Shown here one piece after another: positions 22,312 through 29,968 of a stretch of DNA of 46,359 nucleotides (positions are counted from its first letter, which is position 1; every line of letters starts with the position of its first letter). The position numbers and the translations under genes are program-made. The notes below the pieces were generated by a model. The model was not told where the DNA came from. It worked only from the letters and a program-made list of their open reading frames with translations, and made no database searches. The stretch comes from Vibrio sp. S9_S30 (lineage in GTDB: Bacteria > Pseudomonadota > Gammaproteobacteria > Enterobacterales > Vibrionaceae), in assembly GCF_014694455.1 (NCBI RefSeq), contig NZ_JAAUWT010000025.1, positions 1 to 46,359 on the forward strand, in the 5' to 3' direction.

Positions 22312-22667
22312 TGGCAGGTATGGTTGGCATGTGCCGGAAAACCGGACGCACTATTACAGGTTGGGATCAATTCATTAGCCGTGTCACTCAAGTGATGACG
22401 ACTTATATCTCTGCAAGAAATAAGGCTCGGGGATTTGGTAGCCAATTACCAGCAACGCTCTCACGTAATACCAATAATTCCACCTTGGCATTAATTCAAA
22501 CCTACGCCATGGGCGCGTTCATGAATCCTGAAAATGGTCTTGAAGATTTTGAACCATCAAGAGTTGTCGCGGAACGAACGCAAGACGGAACGTCAGTGAC
22601 CTTTTACGGTAAATGGAACGGTCGAGTGGTTGAGCCGTTTACTGTTCCATTACCTCAAGCAGCATAG
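22311..22667 (+). CDS. Baseplate wedge protein, gpW (T4 gp25-like)
   Basis: A 118-aa protein with the T4 gp25/P2 gpW fold signature: GRTITGWDQFISRVTQVM near the start, then GSQLPATL and NGLEDFEPSRV. It nucleates the sheath from the baseplate. It sits between gpV and gpJ as in P2. Confidence 0.85.
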   Translation: MAGMVGMCRKTGRTITGWDQFISRVTQVMTTYISARNKARGFGSQLPATLSRNTNNSTLALIQTYAMGAFMNPENGLEDFEPSRVVAERTQDGTSVTFYGKWNGRVVEPFTVPLPQAA

Positions 22668-22676
22668 AGACCCCAC

Positions 22677-23690
22677 ATGAAAAGATTTCCTCATTTGGCT
22701 CGGTTGCCTGAGCCAACGCTTTTGAGTACGCCGGATTTCGCCAGCTTATACGCAAGCATGAAAACAGAGCAGCTTGACGCTCTACAAGAAATTGCACCCG
22801 AAGATGTATCTGCTGTTGAAGAAACACTGAATAACAACGCGGAGATACTGACCAAGTTTACGCAAGTCTTCACGGTCATTCTGCAGAACCATTATCGTCG
22901 TTGGAATGAAAACGCTAAGCAGATGTTTGGTATGTACGTCACCCAAGACGATATGGTGGACACCATTATTGCTGACATGGGATTGACGAGACATGTACTG
23001 CAAGAAGGTGATCCTAATGCTTTTCCTCCAGTTGAACCAATATTGGAAAGCAACGAGCAAGCTCTGACTCGTTACTACTTGGCAATGTTTGCCGTAGCAA
23101 CGACAGGGACTCGAAATGGCTATCGTTTCCATGCGTTAACACCTGGTGCCAGTCCTGAAATGGAAATTCAATCACCGGACGAAAACACCGTTGTGGTGAC
23201 CTATCGGTTTAAAGATCACGAATTTGCAGGACAGGCGAAAGATGCTCGTTTTGTTAATCGTGGTCCTGCTACAGGGATTGTGGATGGCTACTTGTTGGCT
23301 CACGCTGGCGATGGCACACCAAGTGATGAGTTGTTGGCTGAAACGCTCGCCTACATGCGTACTCACTCCGTAGCCCAAGAGACAGATATTCTTTACTTGC
23401 ACAAAGCCAATATCAACCGATGGACGTTAGATGCCGTGCTTTATATCCCTCGTGGGCCAGATCAAGACGTCATAAAAGATGCAGTCGATATGGCTGCAGC
23501 TAAATATGGTCAAGAGCAACATCGACTAGAAGGTGAAATTGACCGCTCTATGATAGACCACATTCTACTGAAAGCGACAAACGGAAGTGGTATCCGAGTT
23601 CAAATCAATTCACCAGCAGCAAGCTTTAAGTGTGATCACACAGGAGCGCCATATCTTGAGTCAGTCAACATCAGAGTCGAAACCGAGTAG
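22677..23690 (+). CDS. Baseplate protein, gpJ-like
   Basis: A 337-aa protein, slightly longer than P2 gpJ (about 302 aa). It begins with a proline-rich hydrophobic stretch (HLARLPEPTLLSTPDF) and contains the region MRTHSVAQETDILYLH with the helical segments typical of the baseplate J family. It builds the baseplate edge with the adjacent gpW and gpI. Confidence 0.85.
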   Translation: MKRFPHLARLPEPTLLSTPDFASLYASMKTEQLDALQEIAPEDVSAVEETLNNNAEILTKFTQVFTVILQNHYRRWNENAKQMFGMYVTQDDMVDTIIADMGLTRHVLQEGDPNAFPPVEPILESNEQALTRYYLAMFAVATTGTRNGYRFHALTPGASPEMEIQSPDENTVVVTYRFKDHEFAGQAKDARFVNRGPATGIVDGYLLAHAGDGTPSDELLAETLAYMRTHSVAQETDILYLHKANINRWTLDAVLYIPRGPDQDVIKDAVDMAAAKYGQEQHRLEGEIDRSMIDHILLKATNGSGIRVQINSPAASFKCDHTGAPYLESVNIRVETE

Positions 23691-24411
23691 CTACAGCCTA
23701 CTAACGGATAATGCCAGCCCATTAGAACGAGCGCTCGAACATACGTTAAGAAAACACCTAGACCAAGTCGCACCGCCGCTTCCTCAGTTAAGAAACGCAA
23801 ACCAGACGCCCGAATCGGCATTGCCGTATTTGGCAGCAGACAGGATGGTGACGTATTGGAAAAAGGAAGACTCGGTCAAAATTAAAAAGGCTCAGGTAGC
23901 CAGTGCTCAGGTTGAACGAAAGAAATCAGGTACCAGAGAAGGCATCTCTGATGCGCTGAATGCAATTGGTTATGGCAGTGATGTAAGAAACCGATACGAT
24001 TTACCCGAACTGCCTCCGTTTACATTAGATGTTATCGCATGGAAAGAGGATGCATCCCCTGTAAACTCAGAACTTATCGACCAACTTATTGAAAAGTTAG
24101 ACGACATCAAATCAACGAGAGACACGATTGAGCTTTCCTTGGTGTTTGGTGTTGAAACCAAAGTAGCTTTAGGTGGTGCAAAAGCACCCTCGACAAACGT
24201 CAGTTATACAGACGCCCCTGCAGTATTGTGGCCCATGCCTGATGCTGATTTTGCATTTGGCATTGCAGGTGGCGCCTGTCCACCCATTAGTGTTAATCAC
24301 TTGACCGTTAAGGCAACCGTCATACCAGACGAACCAATAGCGAGTGCTGCACCTGCTGCAGGTAGCTATAGCCTTTCTGTGTCACCTATTACCGCGAGAG
24401 CAATTACATGA
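23656..24411 (+). CDS. Baseplate/tail protein, gpI-like
   Basis: About 251 aa from a TTG at 23656 with GGAG upstream (overlap of 35 bases with gpJ); the frame is open from 23587 but that start would overlap more. It has P2 gpI-like content: SLLTDNASPLERALEHTLRK near the start, then LPYLAADRMVTYW, and FTLDVIAWKED. It is a baseplate component next to the fibres. Confidence 0.75.
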   Translation: MSQSTSESKPSSYSLLTDNASPLERALEHTLRKHLDQVAPPLPQLRNANQTPESALPYLAADRMVTYWKKEDSVKIKKAQVASAQVERKKSGTREGISDALNAIGYGSDVRNRYDLPELPPFTLDVIAWKEDASPVNSELIDQLIEKLDDIKSTRDTIELSLVFGVETKVALGGAKAPSTNVSYTDAPAVLWPMPDADFAFGIAGGACPPISVNHLTVKATVIPDEPIASAAPAAGSYSLSVSPITARAIT

Positions 24412-24941
24412 GTGACGAAGGATTAAAGTTAGTCATCACCCGACGAGGTTTGGATGCGGCAATCAGTGCCAAAAATAAAGGCATAAAAGCGGCATTAAAA
24501 TGGGTGAGTGTGGGTGACGCTGCTTATCACCCAAACAAAGAGCAGACAGTTCTCCAGAATGAGCGAGCTCGGGTTGAATTCGGTGAATACAAGGATACGA
24601 GCGGAAGCAGCATCCAAGCAGCTGCGAAGTTTTCTGGACCAGAAGAATATCCGATCCGAGAAATCGGTTTTTGGTTGGACGATGGTACTTTGTTTGGTGT
24701 CATTTCTGCGCCTGATACTACGCTGAACTACAAAGCGAAGAACGCACACTGTATTCAGCCATTCACGCTTAATATTTCCGACCTTCCTAGCGATTCCATC
24801 ACTGTCATGGTTGGTACTGAAAATCTGAACATCTTGATTGATGCTGAATTTGCCATCATGGCAAAGACTCAGGTAGATACCATGCATCTTCTGATTAAGC
24901 AGGAGTTTCGCTTGCTTGAACTAGAGAAAGCCAATAGGTAA
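24408..24941 (+). CDS. Tail-collar fibre protein (DUF3751-like)
   Basis: A 177-aa protein overlapping gpI by four bases. The pattern LVITRRGLDAAISAKNKGIKAALKWVSVGD, then PIREIGFWLDDGTLFGVIS, matches the N-terminal DUF3751 domain of P2 gpH-type tail fibres, which attach to the baseplate. It is short, so the fibre is spread over several genes here. Confidence 0.8.
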   Translation: MSDEGLKLVITRRGLDAAISAKNKGIKAALKWVSVGDAAYHPNKEQTVLQNERARVEFGEYKDTSGSSIQAAAKFSGPEEYPIREIGFWLDDGTLFGVISAPDTTLNYKAKNAHCIQPFTLNISDLPSDSITVMVGTENLNILIDAEFAIMAKTQVDTMHLLIKQEFRLLELEKANR

Positions 24942-24950
24942 GAGGTTCTT

Positions 24951-25325
24951 ATGTACGAGCAAGTGCTGGAGATCACCGAAGGTCGAACTTGCGACTTTTA
25001 TTTGCTTTGGGAAACCGAAGATGAAAACCGAAAGCGAAAGCCGGTGGATTTAACGGGAGCCACTATTGAGCTTGAAATACGCAAGAGCAGCAATGATGAA
25101 TTGTTGCTTCGTCTTTCATCCGCCAATGGAGAAATCAAGTTCCCCGTACCAACCAGTGGAGAAAGTGGATATCACATTGCACCGGATAAGACCGAAGGTC
25201 AATCTTGCGAGAACTGGCGTGATGCGCTTTGGGAAGTGTTGGTGACCTTTCCCTCAATGGACAAGTATCCAATTGCTGGTGGTGTTGCTCAGCTTAAACG
25301 AGGCATAGTGCAAAGCGGCACTTAG
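24951..25325 (+). CDS. Tail fibre-associated protein, unrecognised
   Basis: A 124-aa protein with TYEGxT-like beta repeats (EITEGRTCDFYLLWET, DLTGATIELEIRKSS), resembling the immunoglobulin-like BppU-type domains of baseplate proteins. The similarity is weak. It is placed within the fibre gene cluster. Confidence 0.5.
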   Translation: MYEQVLEITEGRTCDFYLLWETEDENRKRKPVDLTGATIELEIRKSSNDELLLRLSSANGEIKFPVPTSGESGYHIAPDKTEGQSCENWRDALWEVLVTFPSMDKYPIAGGVAQLKRGIVQSGT

Positions 25326-25333
25326 GGAGAGCT

Positions 25334-25633
25334 ATGAATAACTGCATTACGATGAAAGTTGTTAGTCGCCATGTTGTCAGCATGAAAGCAGGGCGCAGTA
25401 TGGTAGAGCTTCGAACGCCCAGAAAAACACGATTCAACGTTGTGAGTATGGGTAAACAAGGTCCAGTAGGGACGGTTGCAGAGGAAGTGTTAAAAATGGC
25501 GGCTGAAGCCCAGAATGCTGCCAACGAAGCCAAAGCGCAATCCTCACAGTTAGCAGAAGATCAAAGCACGATGGTTGATGGAATGACAATGACCATTGAC
25601 CACTATATCGGCGTGATAGGCGTTCAGGAGTAA
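25334..25633 (+). CDS. Tail fibre-associated small protein
   Basis: A 99-aa protein with a beta-rich start, a MGKQGPVG turn and a long alanine-rich helical stretch (EEVLKMAAEAQNAANEAKAQSSQ) that looks like a coiled-coil linker. It probably belongs to the fibre, but is not recognised. Confidence 0.5.
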   Translation: MNNCITMKVVSRHVVSMKAGRSMVELRTPRKTRFNVVSMGKQGPVGTVAEEVLKMAAEAQNAANEAKAQSSQLAEDQSTMVDGMTMTIDHYIGVIGVQE

Positions 25634-25635
25634 TA

Positions 25636-26289
25636 ATGGCAGAAACACAAACCCCGATTGAGATCATGCTGGGCAAGTTGAGTCAGTTGATTGGTACGAT
25701 AGACGGAAAACTACGTAATAAATTGGACAAGTCAGGCGGCACCATTGACCACCTGACGGTCACCAATCGCCTGGCAGCCACAGCCGATCATGCCCATGCG
25801 CTGAAAGTGGCGCGGCTGTTTTCCCTACTGGGAGACGCCACTGGTCAGGTTTCCTTTGATGGCTCCGGTGATGTGGAAATCACCGTCAGCATTACAGAGC
25901 TTGCCAACAAGGCAGACAAGGCTGTCACTTATACCAAAGATGAGGTGAATCAGCTTTTTCAAAATTTGATTGGTTTAGCGCCAGCAGAGCTGGACACCAT
26001 CTATGAACTATCTGCAGCACTGAAAGGCAATCAAGACAGTATTGGTACCATCATTACCACTCTGGCCACAAAAGCGAACAGTGCGGATGTGTATGACCAA
26101 GACACATCAGATAAACGTTTCTTGCTCGCAGGTGCTCAAGCTGAAAACTCAAAACTTTTGGAGGGAAAGGGTCTTGCTCATTTTGCAACGCAAACAGGGC
26201 TGGATGCGACCAACCAAGAATTTAGCGCTTTAATTACTCAACTTACTGCAGCGTTTACTAGTGGTGCAGATTTAATTAGAAAATCATAA
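25636..26289 (+). CDS. Tail fibre protein
   Basis: A 217-aa protein. The pattern LDKSGGTIDHLTVTNRLAATADHAHALKVARLFSL and GLAPAELDTIYELSAALKGNQDSIGTI (quoted in part) is common to P2/Mu tail fibre shafts, whose ALxxNPDF-like motif is here ALKGNQD. It binds host receptors with the next gene product. Confidence 0.75.
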   Translation: MAETQTPIEIMLGKLSQLIGTIDGKLRNKLDKSGGTIDHLTVTNRLAATADHAHALKVARLFSLLGDATGQVSFDGSGDVEITVSITELANKADKAVTYTKDEVNQLFQNLIGLAPAELDTIYELSAALKGNQDSIGTIITTLATKANSADVYDQDTSDKRFLLAGAQAENSKLLEGKGLAHFATQTGLDATNQEFSALITQLTAAFTSGADLIRKS

Positions 26290-26301
26290 GGAGCTCATTC
26301 T

Positions 26302-27006
26302 ATGGGTGTATCAGAATCTGGTCAGTTGATTGATTCTATCAACCAGTTAACCCAAACGGTGGTGGATAAGAATAAAGAAATAGATGACAGAGTTGTTCAA
26401 GCTGAAAATAAATTTAAGCAGTTTGTAGAGACGTCAGATGAACGTTATATGACTCGAAAACCACTGTCATTCAAAGTCGGCGGAGATAGAGATAAGTTTT
26501 ATCCTGTTTTCGTACCAGCAGCACATACAGGGATAGCGACTATTTCAATCGGACGCCATATTCATAGTGATGATAAATGGCTTGGTGCTATGTCTCTGCG
26601 CTTTTTAGCACAATCGTATGGTTGGGGTGGATGGGCAGCTATCAATACTATTGACGTTTTACAACATCAATTGAATTCCACGCTTTCTCCTAACGATATC
26701 AAAAATGATGGATTTTTCGCTAAATATAAAAATCCCGTAACGGCGTACGGCATTGTTTTTTGGTTGCGCGGCGGTTGTTCGTACGTTGTATCATCGTCAT
26801 TAGTCAGTATTGATGGAGCCATTACATTTACAGAAAAAGTCACATCACGCTCGAAACTAGCGTCTTTGCAAGGTCAGAACAAAGTTGCAATTTTGCTCAG
26901 CGGTGTTGATTACGTCGAATCGGGGTATGTGGAAAAATGGGGAATTGAAACTGCACGTGATAATGTTCAAATTCCCTCCTTGTCAATAATTAGGGGAGTT
27001 TCGTAA
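26302..27006 (+). CDS. Distal tail fibre / receptor-binding protein
   Basis: A 234-aa protein. It starts with a coiled-coil-like segment (SINQLTQTVVDKNKEIDDRVVQ), then an unfamiliar globular part rich in Gly/Trp (SYGWGGWAAINT). The base composition is more A/T-rich than that of the flanking genes. The tip of the fibre cluster is the usual place for receptor-binding modules exchanged between phages. The last base overlaps the assembly chaperone gene start. Confidence 0.6.
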   Translation: MGVSESGQLIDSINQLTQTVVDKNKEIDDRVVQAENKFKQFVETSDERYMTRKPLSFKVGGDRDKFYPVFVPAAHTGIATISIGRHIHSDDKWLGAMSLRFLAQSYGWGGWAAINTIDVLQHQLNSTLSPNDIKNDGFFAKYKNPVTAYGIVFWLRGGCSYVVSSSLVSIDGAITFTEKVTSRSKLASLQGQNKVAILLSGVDYVESGYVEKWGIETARDNVQIPSLSIIRGVS

Positions 27007-27224
27007 TGACACCTGAATCAGAAGTTGTTAATCAGATAAAGTGGGATGATGTTCGTCACCGTAGATCCAATCTTTTACGTTATGCGGATGAATTAATAAA
27101 TAAATGCGAAGACATGGGTAATGATGCATCATCATTACGCCAATATCGACAAGCACTGCGAGATATTCCTCAAACATGTTTAAATCCAGATGATGTAGTC
27201 TGGCCAGAAAAACCAACCATCTAA
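27006..27224 (+). CDS. Tail fibre assembly chaperone-like protein
   Basis: A 72-aa protein with WDDVRHRRSNLLRYADEL, then YRQALRDIPQT and VVWPEKP. This is the C-terminal pattern of phage tail fibre assembly proteins. It starts at the fibre stop and ends just before a terminator. It helps fold or attach the fibre. Confidence 0.75.
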   Translation: MTPESEVVNQIKWDDVRHRRSNLLRYADELINKCEDMGNDASSLRQYRQALRDIPQTCLNPDDVVWPEKPTI

Positions 27225-27225
27225 C

Positions 27226-27249
27226 AACCGCCAAATAGGCGGTTTTTTT
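27226..27249 (+). terminator. Intrinsic terminator after the fibre cluster
   Basis: CCGCC (27228-27232), loop of five, GGCGG (27238-27242) and seven T. Confidence 0.85.
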
Positions 27250-27268
27250 ATACCTAAATTTCACCCTT

Positions 27269-27294
27269 AGCCCTGCCTTAGTGCAGGGCTTTTT
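27269..27294 (+). terminator. Second intrinsic terminator
   Basis: GCCCTGC (27270-27276), a 6-base loop, GCAGGGC (27283-27289) and five T. It follows the first terminator by 20 bases and precedes the sheath cluster. Confidence 0.8.
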
Positions 27295-27307
27295 GTTAGG
27301 AGCCGTT

Positions 27308-27505
27308 ATGCACCAAGCAAAACCAACGTCTAAGGCGAAGCGCGAAATCTACATCGTAGAGCTTCCGTTCCCTTGGCATAAAGGTCATTGGACAACCAAA
27401 GGCCAAGAGCTAGAACTGCTTCCACAGGAAGCCAAAGCCCTACTCACTAACGGTCGTATTTCCAAGAAAACGGCTGCCACCAAAACCACCGTAAAGAGCA
27501 AATAA
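27308..27505 (+). CDS. Small protein before the sheath gene
   Basis: A 65-aa protein with a strong TAGGAG. It has a short beta pattern (EIYIVELPFPWHKG) and a basic, Thr/Lys-rich C-terminus (KKTAATKTTVKSK). Comparable small proteins precede the sheath in other Mu- and P2-like phages. Function is unknown. Confidence 0.6.
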   Translation: MHQAKPTSKAKREIYIVELPFPWHKGHWTTKGQELELLPQEAKALLTNGRISKKTAATKTTVKSK

Positions 27506-27508
27506 TTT

Positions 27509-28672
27509 ATGGAAATCACTCAATTTGAGCACAATGGTATTTCCATTGTGAAGAAAGCCTTGCCAGCTCCAATGGGACCTTTGGGTAAGCACATCGTTTG
27601 TTGGGTAGGTACAGCGCCGGACAAGCATGCCGATGTGCCTTTCAATGTGCCATTTCGCGTAGCTAATACCACGGATGCAGCAAAGCTGGATACCACTGGT
27701 GAAGAAGAAGGTTGGCTATGGTACGCCGTAACTGAAACTTTGAAGAAAGTCTTGGTTCCTCAGTATGTCATTGTAGTACCGGAAGGCGCGGATGCGACTG
27801 GAACTCTCAACAATGTGATCGGTGGTATCGATGCGGCTACTGGTCAGCGCACAGGTATTGCGGCTATTTCGTTGTGTACTGAATCCCCGACCATTATCGC
27901 GGCACCAGGTTACACCCATCAAAAACCAGCTTCTGATGCGCTTGTAGCGGAAGCCTTGAAGCTGATGGCGTTCCCACACTTGGATGGATTGTCTACCAGT
28001 ACGAAAGCAGTCATTGATCACTCGTTGACACTGGCAACTCAAGATACGGGTTATGACATTGCGACCATGATTGACCCACAACCAAGCATTTATTCAAAGG
28101 CGGCTGGTGCGAATGTTTACGTGCCGCCATCGGTGCTTTCGGTTGGCTGTCATGCTGGCGTGGCATTACATGAATCCCCTGGTAACAAAGGTACTTATGC
28201 TCAAGGCGTACAGCGTGACATTACCTACGACATTCTCGATACCACTACCGAGGGTGATCTACTAAACCGTCACGGCATTTGCTACTTCGGTAAAACGGAC
28301 TTAGGCGGTATTTCACTGCTGGGTAACCGCACGCTTTCAGGTCGTTTCATTAATCAGGTTTGTTTGGAGCAAGCCATTTGTCGCAAGCTGAAAAAGTCTG
28401 CGCAAAAGGTGATGGCAGAAAATCTCGACAAATCGTTCATGGAACAAGAAATTTCCAAACTGAACGCATGGGGCGCTCAGCTAAAAGCGAATGAAGAAGT
28501 GATCGGTATGGAAGTATCGCTTCACCCAGAGCTTAATACGGCTGAAACCTACCGCAACGGTACCTGGTACATCGCAATTCGTTACGCTGGCTTCCCACCA
28601 AATGAGCACATGGTTTACCACCTCATTGAGGATATCGGCATTATCGACAACTTTATCTCGGAGATCTTGTAA
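27509..28672 (+). CDS. Tail sheath protein
   Basis: A 387-aa protein similar in plan to P2 FI: an N-terminal domain with ALPAPMGPLGKHIVCWVGTAP, a central variable part, a conserved AVYAGVxARxD-like region here read as SVGCHAGVALHES, and a C-terminal domain ending in a VYHLIEDIGIIDNF-like segment. It contracts around the tube during injection. It overlaps the tube gene start by one base. Confidence 0.88.
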   Translation: MEITQFEHNGISIVKKALPAPMGPLGKHIVCWVGTAPDKHADVPFNVPFRVANTTDAAKLDTTGEEEGWLWYAVTETLKKVLVPQYVIVVPEGADATGTLNNVIGGIDAATGQRTGIAAISLCTESPTIIAAPGYTHQKPASDALVAEALKLMAFPHLDGLSTSTKAVIDHSLTLATQDTGYDIATMIDPQPSIYSKAAGANVYVPPSVLSVGCHAGVALHESPGNKGTYAQGVQRDITYDILDTTTEGDLLNRHGICYFGKTDLGGISLLGNRTLSGRFINQVCLEQAICRKLKKSAQKVMAENLDKSFMEQEISKLNAWGAQLKANEEVIGMEVSLHPELNTAETYRNGTWYIAIRYAGFPPNEHMVYHLIEDIGIIDNFISEIL

Positions 28673-29178
28673 TGGCAGGTCAACGCACATTAGTAATGGC
28701 CGAAGTTGTGATCGAAGGTCACAAGTTCTTCGGTGAGTTAGAAGAACATACGCCGCCAGTGGTAGAGCGTAAAACAGAAGATGCCAAAGGTGGGCGCTAT
28801 GCGTCCACGAAGAAGCGTGTCGGCGTGGTGGTAGGTAATGCCACCCTAAAACTGAAAGGTGCTACGGTAGAAGCGCTGCAAGCGTATGGTGTGGAAGAAG
28901 ACACACGCGTTCAGATTGACGTTAAAGCATCGTACCAAGATGAAGACGGCAATACATTTGCAGAGCATTGCTCATACACGGGCGACATTAACAAAGTGGA
29001 TGACGGCTCGCGAGTATCGCAAGCGATCTCTGAAACCACGATTGAAATTTCGCCTCGTATCTACAAGCACACAGAAGATGGTAAGACTCGCTACAACATC
29101 AACCTTGATACTCAAGAAATCGACTTGGGTAAAGGTGACATCATGGCGAAACATCGTTCGAATCTTGGTCGCGGCTAA
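28672..29178 (+). CDS. Tail tube protein, FII-like
   Basis: A 168-aa protein; the length and pattern (QRTLVMAEVVIEGHKFFGELEEHTPPVVERKTED start, then ISPRIYKHTEDGKTRYNINLDT, quoted in part) match P2 FII tube proteins. It assembles as hexameric rings along the tape measure and is surrounded by the sheath. Confidence 0.88.
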   Translation: MAGQRTLVMAEVVIEGHKFFGELEEHTPPVVERKTEDAKGGRYASTKKRVGVVVGNATLKLKGATVEALQAYGVEEDTRVQIDVKASYQDEDGNTFAEHCSYTGDINKVDDGSRVSQAISETTIEISPRIYKHTEDGKTRYNINLDTQEIDLGKGDIMAKHRSNLGRG

Positions 29179-29215
29179 TTGTGTCCGTGGACCCATTCCA
29201 AATTTCTAGCTAGTT

Positions 29216-29241
29216 GGCTCCCGAAGGGGAGCCTTTTTTTT
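29216..29241 (+). terminator. Intrinsic terminator after the tube gene
   Basis: GGCTCCC (29216-29222), loop GAAG, GGGAGCC (29227-29233) and eight T. Confidence 0.9.
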
Positions 29242-29252
29242 GGAGAAAATTC

Positions 29253-29846
29253 ATGACTCTGCAAATTGAAAACAAAAAGAAAAAAGAACTAAAGCTTGCC
29301 CCAATTACGCACCATCTTCTTCACCCAATCACCGTTGATGATACTGAAATTACCGAGCTAACGTTTGAACCTTTGACGTTCAGCATTTATAGCGGTGTCG
29401 ATGTTGAACAAGACGATCAGGACGTTGTGGTTGAAGAGTTCACGCTGGCGTTAACGGGTATTTCAGAAAAGGCGTTTGATAAGCTATCCACACCAGATTT
29501 TAACTCGGTAGAAAAAATCATTTCCCGCTTGGTTACGAAGAACTCACCAGATTGGTTACCAGGCATTGAAATTGGCAGTGAGAAAATTCAACTGGCTCTG
29601 CCAATCGTCGCTGATGATGGTCGCACGATCACTGAAATCGAATTAAAAGTGCCATCGGTGAAAACGCGCAAGATTTACAAGGCTCAGCCAACGGATAAGC
29701 AAAAGCAGGCGTTTATTACTCATGCTTGTTCAGGTCTAAGCGAAGCCGAAGTAGGCAAGTTGTTCATGCCGGATTGGAATCAATTGCAGGTCAATATTGA
29801 TAATTTTTTAAACCAGCAGGCAGGCTTCTTTCAGACAAAGATATAG
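29253..29846 (+). CDS. Tail assembly chaperone, short form (gpE-like)
   Basis: A 197-aa protein from the ATG at 29253 behind GGAGA. Position between the tube and tape measure, and an acidic, beta-rich start (HPITVDDTEITELTFEPLT), fit the chaperone family that folds the tape measure. A slippery heptamer near the end (29804-29810) gives a longer product by -1 shift, as in P2 E/E'. Confidence 0.8.
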   Translation: MTLQIENKKKKELKLAPITHHLLHPITVDDTEITELTFEPLTFSIYSGVDVEQDDQDVVVEEFTLALTGISEKAFDKLSTPDFNSVEKIISRLVTKNSPDWLPGIEIGSEKIQLALPIVADDGRTITEIELKVPSVKTRKIYKAQPTDKQKQAFITHACSGLSEAEVGKLFMPDWNQLQVNIDNFLNQQAGFFQTKI

Positions 29847-29968
29847 AAGCACTTTGCGATTACCTGCCGCTCGTTTATCCCTATAACGATGAGCAAATAG
29901 GCGCACTACCAGCAGACGTGGCAGTGCGTCGTTTTTATTTGGCAATTGAAAGGTTGAAGCAACAATGA
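29253..29968 (+). CDS. Tail assembly chaperone, -1 frameshift form (gpE'-like)
   Basis: At T-TTT-TTA (29804-29810), in the correct phase, a -1 slip changes the frame from NFLNQQAG to FFKPAGRLLSDKD and stays open through EALCDYLPLVYPYNDEQ to the TGA at 29966-29968, which overlaps the tape measure ATG at 29965. The extension is about 52 residues long. This is the conserved arrangement of long-tailed phages; the two products are made in a fixed ratio. Confidence 0.8.
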
